Origin: Candidatus Woesearchaeota archaeon
GTDB taxonomy: Archaea > Nanobdellota > Nanobdellia > Woesearchaeales > WJKL01
DNA length: 8,895 bases
Assembly (NCBI GenBank): GCA_014729145.1
Contig: WJKL01000085.1
Span: forward strand, 1-8,895
Reading direction: 5' to 3'
A program made the position numbers and the translations under genes. Each line of letters begins with the position of its first letter. The first letter of the stretch is position 1. Below, in pieces: positions 5,062 through 8,895 of the stretch. The notes under the pieces are model-generated. The model saw only the letters and a program-made list of their open reading frames with translations. It did no database searches and was not told the origin of the DNA.

Positions 5062-5583
5062 CTATATATTTATCTTCAAAAATACTTGTTTTGTCTTGCC
5101 TTTTGCTTTTCTACTAATTAAACCTTTCTTTTCAAGTCCATCCAAAACAATGCTTAATTTAGATTTGTGCATATCAGTTCTCAATCGCAAAGTCTGTTGT
5201 GTAATTCCATCCTGTTCTTTAACAGCTTTAATCACTTTCTTCTCCTCATCACTCAACCCTTTTAACAATATGCTAAATTTTTCTTCATCAACCTTTATCT
5301 GCTTCTGTTTTTCCAAAGCAGAAACAATTGCTTTCTGAGATTTTTCAAAAAATACTAAATAAGATCCTAAGGTTATTACTGCTACTGAAAATATCCATCC
5401 CAAAATATAGAAATTAGAATTTCTGTCTTCATGAAGACAAGTTCCATCATCTAAAAAACAAGATTTTTTCTCTTCAATAACTTTATTTACTATCTTATCT
5501 TCTCTTACTTTTGCAAAAAATATAGCTGAAACTAAAATAATACCAATAACAACTAAAATTATGCCTAATTTTTTATTTTCCAT
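5062..5583 (-). CDS. Membrane-anchored winged-helix regulator with external Cys pair
   Basis: A 173-residue protein: TM helix 1 at 6-24, a 35-residue loop, TM helix 2 at 59-79, a charged linker (about 80-108), and a C-terminal winged-helix domain (about 109-171, LSDEEKKVIKAV, then QQTLRLRTDMHKSKLSIVLDGLEKKGLI, then a basic wing RKAKGKTKQVF). This layout matches archaeal predicted membrane-associated HTH regulators (COG2512-like, MarR-type fold). With the DNA-binding domain inside the cell, the loop between the helices faces outward and contains CFLDDGTC (Cys42, Cys49). A reversible disulfide there could report oxidation across the membrane; this is inference. The start overlaps the end of the Cys-Pro-Cys gene by 11 bases and the stop is one base from the Fe-S gene, so it probably regulates its own cluster. 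No operator is identified with confidence. Confidence 0.83.
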   Translation of the reverse strand: MENKKLGIILVVIGIILVSAIFFAKVREDKIVNKVIEEKKSCFLDDGTCLHEDRNSNFYILGWIFSVAVITLGSYLVFFEKSQKAIVSALEKQKQIKVDEEKFSILLKGLSDEEKKVIKAVKEQDGITQQTLRLRTDMHKSKLSIVLDGLEKKGLISRKAKGKTKQVFLKINI

Positions 5584-5809
5584 TTTTCTTCTTATAAAAT
5601 ATAAAACTTGTTGCTAATAATCCAACCCCCAATATTATAAAAACCGCACTATTTTTTGATAAAAATCCAACCATCATTGAAACTCCGCCAATAGCTGCCA
5701 ATGAAGGAGCTAATGTGCAAGGACATATTCCACTAGCTGCAAATGCGCCCCCGATTAATGCAGACGATGCTCCAATAATAGCAATAATCTTTTGCTTTAA
5801 TAATTTCAT
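5573..5809 (-). CDS. Small three-helix membrane protein with Cys-Pro-Cys motif
   Basis: A 78-residue hydrophobic protein with predicted helices at about 8-25, 33-50 and 54-72, a basic N-terminus (MKLLKQK) and a basic C-terminus (YKKKNGK). The motif GICPCTLAPSLAAIGG (27-42) places Cys29 and Cys31 at the junction of helices 1 and 2. The layout, with a cysteine pair just before a small-residue helix, resembles the MerT/MerC type of small mercuric-ion transporters, but the classic CC pair is replaced by CPC and no MerP or MerA is nearby. Alternatives are a thiol-exchange protein or a partner of the neighbouring membrane regulator, with which it overlaps by 11 bases. Its ATG overlaps the PP-loop stop (ATGA). 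Real gene very likely; function open. Confidence 0.72.
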   Translation of the reverse strand: MKLLKQKIIAIIGASSALIGGAFAASGICPCTLAPSLAAIGGVSMMVGFLSKNSAVFIILGVGLLATSFIFYKKKNGK

Positions 5810-6780
5810 ATTCTCAATTTATCTATTTGCTCCCTTTTTATCTTACTAACTAATACCTCTTTATTAAGTTTGTCCTGCCCATAACTTACAATCCCTTCTT
5901 TAATTTTTGAATGTGATATAGTCAAAGAAGCAGCTAACTCAATAGCTTTCTTAGTCTTAGGACCTTTCAATAAAGTCACAGGACCAACATCATCTCTCAA
6001 TTCAAAAACATAATCTGATTTCTTCTTAAGCTTAAGCAATTTTTTATTATCTTCCTCATCTCTGCCTACAATGATCTTATTATCTCCTTTTCTGAAATGC
6101 CTTCCAAACTTCAATATCCTGATGTCTTCTTCAGAGACTCTTTTTTTATGTTCAAATAAATCTCTTAACTTATTGGAATAAGCTTCATATGTTAACAAAC
6201 ATCCTCCGCCAGGAGTTTCAAATTCTTTTATCCCATATTTCTCTGCAAGTTCAAATTGTTTACTTCTTCCTCTGCCTCTAATATCTCCTAATTTCTCTCT
6301 ATCAACCACTCCTGTTTTTTCAGCTTCTGTCTCTTTCATATGCTTTGCAGACAAAGGCCTCAACAATTTCCCATAAAGTCCTGCCTGCTTTGCAACTATT
6401 TTCAAACTTCCTGCATTCTGGCTCATTGGTCTTTCATCAAGAACTTCTCCAGTAAATACAAACTCAGCTTTAATTTTCTCAGCATACTTTCTTGCTTCAT
6501 TTATCATAAATGCATGGCAGTCAATACAGGGGTTCATATTTTTTCCATGGCCATGAGGAGGATTTCTGACTAGTTTTAAATAATCCTCTTTAAGTTCTAT
6601 AAACATGATTTTGAAATTGTATTTTTTTGCGATTTTCCTGAGTTTTTCTTTTTTTTGTTCTGTTCTTATAAAAAAAGGAGAAGTGAAACTGACTGCAGTA
6701 ACATCTATACCCTGTTCCTGAATAAGTTTTATTGCAAGCAAGGAGTCCAGTCCTCCTGAAAATAATGCTATAGCTTTCAT
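5806..6780 (-). CDS. PP-loop ATPase, probable tRNA thiolation enzyme (ThiI/MnmA-like)
   Basis: A 324-residue cytoplasmic adenylating enzyme. The N-terminal PP-loop is LFSGGLDSLLA with SGGLDS at 8-13, which binds ATP. NPCIDCH (Cys85, Cys88) and ETPGGGCLLT (Cys194) are the cysteines expected for sulfur transfer in ThiI/MnmA-like enzymes that make thiouridine in tRNA. TGEVLDERPMSQN (110-122) fits the substrate-binding core. The C-terminal third (about 220-320, FGRHFRKGDNKIIVGRDEEDN) resembles the DUF814/NFACT-R RNA-related domain that accompanies one subgroup of these proteins; that part is from memory. The THUMP domain of true ThiI is absent. It heads the minus-strand cluster, has no SD, and its ATG is 26.5 bases from a TATA centre, so it is probably leaderless. 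The exact modification (s4U8, s2U34 or other) is not determined. Its link to the redox genes may be operonic only. Confidence 0.82.
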   Translation of the reverse strand: MKAIALFSGGLDSLLAIKLIQEQGIDVTAVSFTSPFFIRTEQKKEKLRKIAKKYNFKIMFIELKEDYLKLVRNPPHGHGKNMNPCIDCHAFMINEARKYAEKIKAEFVFTGEVLDERPMSQNAGSLKIVAKQAGLYGKLLRPLSAKHMKETEAEKTGVVDREKLGDIRGRGRSKQFELAEKYGIKEFETPGGGCLLTYEAYSNKLRDLFEHKKRVSEEDIRILKFGRHFRKGDNKIIVGRDEEDNKKLLKLKKKSDYVFELRDDVGPVTLLKGPKTKKAIELAASLTISHSKIKEGIVSYGQDKLNKEVLVSKIKREQIDKLRI

Positions 6781-6802
6781 AATATTTGTTAAGTAGCAAG
6801 AT

Positions 6803-6810
6803 ATTTAAAT
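6803..6810. promoter_or_regulatory. Shared palindromic TATA box of divergent genes
   Basis: ATTTAAAT is a perfect palindrome centred at 6806.5 in the 52-base gap between the PP-loop gene (ATG at 6780, minus) and the DNA ligase gene (ATG at 6833, plus). It is exactly 26.5 bases from each A of the ATG. A BRE-like CAAAACGT lies beside it for the minus direction and a purine-rich AGCAAG for the plus direction. Both transcripts would start at or next to their start codons. An AAGGA before the ligase ATG looks like an SD but would then lie outside the transcript. Confidence 0.68.
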
Positions 6811-6832
6811 ACGTTTTGTTTTAAGGATAGCA

Positions 6833-8563
6833 ATGTCTAAAAAAAGAGGTTTATCATTTAGTGAATTAGCTTCACTTCTTGAAGAGCTGGAAGGCATATC
6901 TTCAAATATTTCTCTCAGAGACAAACTTGCCGAGTTCTTCAAAGGAAAGAAAGGAAAGATCATAAAATATTCATCTTATTTTATTCTGGGAAGGGTTGGC
7001 CCAAAATATGAAGACATCAATCTTGGGTTTGGAAACAAGACCATGATAAAGATAATAGCAGGGGCTTTTGATGAAAAAGAAGACAAGGTAAAGAAGATAT
7101 TTGACAAAAAAGGCGATCTTGGAGATACTGCTGAGAAGCTTAATAAGAGAAAGAGAAGTTCCTTGATGCTTGAAGATGTGTATAAAAAATTACATAAGAT
7201 CAAAGACATATCCGGCAGGGGCAGTCAGGAAAAAAGAGCAGAAGAATTTTCAGAGCTGATGAAGAAAGCTAAAGGCAAGGAGGCAAAATATATTGTAAGG
7301 ATTGCTCTTGAAAAGATGAGATTGGGTGTAGGAGAGATGACTGTGCTGGAAGCTTTTGCCAAGGCCTTTACTGATGATATTGAAAACAAGAAAAAGATCG
7401 AGAAAAGTTTTAATGTCTGCACAGATATTGGTGAATTAGGGGAGTCTCTGTCAAAACACGGATTAAAGGGAGCAAAAAGATTTTCAATAACTATCGGAAG
7501 ACCTGTAGAAGCGATGCTTGCACAGAGGGTTAAGAAGGTTTCTGATATCCTGGAGAAGATAAAAGGGGACAAGATAGCGGCAGAGGAAAAATATGATGGT
7601 GAAAGGGTCCAGATACACAAAGACGGGAATGATATAAAATTATTTTCCAGAAGGCTGGAAGATATAACCCACCAATTTCCTGATCTTGTTGAGTATGTAA
7701 AAGATTATGTAAAATCTAAAAAGGTTGTTCTTGACGGGGAGATCATTGCGTACAAGAAAGGGAAAATACTTTCATTCCAGAAGCTGATGCAGAGAAGAAG
7801 AAAATACGATGTGAAAGAATATAGGAAGAAAATACCTGTGGTTGTATTCTTGTTTGATATTCTTTATCTTAACGGAAAATCATTACTGAAAAAGCCTTAC
7901 CCCGAAAGAAGAAAAAAGCTTGAGAATGCTGTCGACAAAAAATCCAAAAAGATTAGGCTGGCAAAAAGAAAGGTTTCCAAGAAATTTGATGTTATAAAAA
8001 AATTCTTCAAGAAATCAATTGACAAAGGCCTGGAAGGGATAATAGTAAAGTCAACAGCAAAAGATTCTGTTTATCAGCCTGGAAATAGGGGATGGTTGTG
8101 GATAAAATGGAAGAAGGAATATTCAGAGGGTATGAAAGAAGCGATCGATGCTGTTGTAGTCGGAAGCTTTCACGGAAAAGGAAAAAGAAAAGGAGGGTTT
8201 GGAGCTTTGTTGTGTGCTGTTTTTAACAAAGACAAAGACAGGTTTGAGACATTTACTAAAGTAGGCACTGGTTTTACTGACAATGATTTTAAGGTTATTG
8301 GAAAAAAATTGAAGAAGATCGAGACAGGGAACAGGCCTAAAAGACTGAAAGTGAAGAAAAATATGAAGCCGGACATTTATTACAAACCAAAATTAGTTAT
8401 AGAAATAATAGGGGCAGAAATAACCAGGAGTCCATCTCATACTGCTGCTGAAAAGAATGGAAAAGGGCTGGCGTTGAGGTTTCCAAGATTTCAGAGAGTA
8501 AGAGAAGACAAGGCTCCTGATGATGCAACAACTATAAAAGAAATAAAACAACTGAAAAAATGA
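6833..8563 (+). CDS. lig: ATP-dependent DNA ligase, archaeal type
   Basis: Seals nicks in duplex DNA in replication and repair, using ATP to form a ligase-AMP. The 576-residue length is normal for archaeal ligases. Residues 1-215 are the helical DNA-binding domain (for example KMRLGVGEMTVLEAFAKAF, 161-179). The adenylation domain has motif I KYDGER (253-258) with catalytic Lys253, motif III at FSRRLEDIT (271-279), LDGEII (300-305), motif IV EGIIVKS (401-407) and motif V WIKWKKEY (423-430). The OB-fold domain follows, ending in RFPRFQRVREDK with the motif VI pattern. All key residues are present. The gene is very lysine rich. It probably uses the shared divergent TATA box as a leaderless gene, and its TGA overlaps the polX start by ATGA, so ligase and polymerase are made together. 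Confidence 0.97.
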   Translation: MSKKRGLSFSELASLLEELEGISSNISLRDKLAEFFKGKKGKIIKYSSYFILGRVGPKYEDINLGFGNKTMIKIIAGAFDEKEDKVKKIFDKKGDLGDTAEKLNKRKRSSLMLEDVYKKLHKIKDISGRGSQEKRAEEFSELMKKAKGKEAKYIVRIALEKMRLGVGEMTVLEAFAKAFTDDIENKKKIEKSFNVCTDIGELGESLSKHGLKGAKRFSITIGRPVEAMLAQRVKKVSDILEKIKGDKIAAEEKYDGERVQIHKDGNDIKLFSRRLEDITHQFPDLVEYVKDYVKSKKVVLDGEIIAYKKGKILSFQKLMQRRRKYDVKEYRKKIPVVVFLFDILYLNGKSLLKKPYPERRKKLENAVDKKSKKIRLAKRKVSKKFDVIKKFFKKSIDKGLEGIIVKSTAKDSVYQPGNRGWLWIKWKKEYSEGMKEAIDAVVVGSFHGKGKRKGGFGALLCAVFNKDKDRFETFTKVGTGFTDNDFKVIGKKLKKIETGNRPKRLKVKKNMKPDIYYKPKLVIEIIGAEITRSPSHTAAEKNGKGLALRFPRFQRVREDKAPDDATTIKEIKQLKK

Positions 8564-8895
8564 GTACAAACAGAAAGTTAGTAAAGATATTTAGGGATAT
8601 GGCTTTGATGTATGAACTTAAAGAGGTAGAGTGGAAGCCAAGAGCATACAGAGAAGCTGCTTATGGCCTTGAAGGGTTAAGCAATGATGTGAAGGAGATA
8701 TATGAAAAAAAAGGAGAAAAAGGTCTCAAAGAGATTCCAGGGGTTGGAGAGAGCATTGCAGACCATATTGTTGAATATATTAAAAATAAAAAGATAAAGA
8801 AATTTGAAAAATTAAGAAAAAAATATCCAAAAGAGATCACTGAACTTGTTGATCTGGAAGGGCTGGGGCCTAAGAAAGTCAAGAAATTAGTGAAA
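8560..8895 (+). CDS. polX: DNA polymerase X family (PolX), N-terminal part
   Basis: The first 112 residues of a gene that runs off the window. The sequence matches the N-terminal 8-kDa domain of PolX/DNA polymerase beta: NRKLVKIFRDMALMYELKE, then WKPRAYREAAYGLEGL, a helix-hairpin-helix at LKEIPGVGESIADHIVEYI (about 58-76), and the beginning of a second one at LVDLEGLGPKKVKKL. In bacterial and archaeal PolX a palm/fingers domain follows, often with a C-terminal PHP 3'-5' exonuclease; neither can be seen here. The role is gap filling in base-excision repair. The ATG at 8560 is inside the last ligase codons (ATGA overlap) with no separate promoter, so it is an operon partner of the ligase: PolX fills the gap, ligase seals it. 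No SD stands out; coupling to ligase translation is probable. Confidence 0.9.
   Translation, partial: MSTNRKLVKIFRDMALMYELKEVEWKPRAYREAAYGLEGLSNDVKEIYEKKGEKGLKEIPGVGESIADHIVEYIKNKKIKKFEKLRKKYPKEITELVDLEGLGPKKVKKLVK

Noticed and set aside
5573..5809. Calling the 78-residue protein MerT
   Set aside because: The motif is CPC rather than CC, and no MerP, MerA or MerR is present in the window; the resemblance is only in layout.
6823..6827. AAGGA as a functional SD for the ligase gene
   Set aside because: The TATA position predicts a transcript starting at the ATG, which would exclude it; kept only as an alternative if the start is mapped further upstream.
1..8895. Mobile element, CRISPR array, tRNA or rRNA gene
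   Set aside because: No transposase, integrase, regular direct repeats or cloverleaf-like segment was seen; gaps between genes are too short to hold them.

Overview
The window looks like a small-genome, AT-rich archaeon. The evidence is an archaeal-type ATP-dependent DNA ligase, TATA-box promoters placed for leaderless transcripts, Shine-Dalgarno (SD) sites only inside operons, and tight gene packing with six 4-base ATGA stop/start overlaps. Nothing fixes the lineage. A DPANN group such as the Woesearchaeota/Pacearchaeota would fit, but that is inference. No gap between genes exceeds about 80 bases, and I found no RNA gene, CRISPR array, transposon or phage gene.

Left edge (2-725, + strand): the C-terminal end of a DUF318/ArsP-type permease, then an unrecognised 149-residue protein with its own TATA box. 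It converges on the long minus-strand cluster.

Middle (803-6780, all minus strand, read from 6780 down to 803): thirteen genes. They are a PP-loop tRNA-thiolation-type ATPase; a 78-residue membrane protein with a Cys-Pro-Cys motif; a two-helix membrane protein with a cytoplasmic winged-helix domain and an outward-facing cysteine pair; a NapH-like membrane 4Fe-4S protein; a DUF4405-type probable b-heme membrane protein; a molybdopterin oxidoreductase lipoprotein with an MsrP (YedY)-like Cys-Val-Glu-Gly-Trp-Ser motif; an unlisted 27-residue microprotein with eight cysteines; a rhodanese lipoprotein; MsrB; MsrA; a flavodoxin; and a membrane-anchored lipase-like hydrolase. The last five are joined by ATGA overlaps. 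The only sizeable gap inside the cluster is 68 bases (3376-3443), so it could be one transcript or two.

The cluster reads as a two-compartment methionine sulfoxide/redox repair system. MsrA and MsrB would act in the cytoplasm. A Mo-cofactor lipoprotein, fed by the 4Fe-4S and heme membrane proteins, would act on oxidised substrates outside the membrane. A cysteine-bearing transmembrane winged-helix protein could sense the stress. The families are supported by sequence; the joint function is a hypothesis.

Right edge (6833-8895, + strand): ATP-dependent DNA ligase followed by PolX (cut by the window end), a DNA-repair pair joined by an ATGA overlap. The ligase and the PP-loop gene diverge from one palindromic TATA element whose centre lies exactly 26.5 bases from both start codons.
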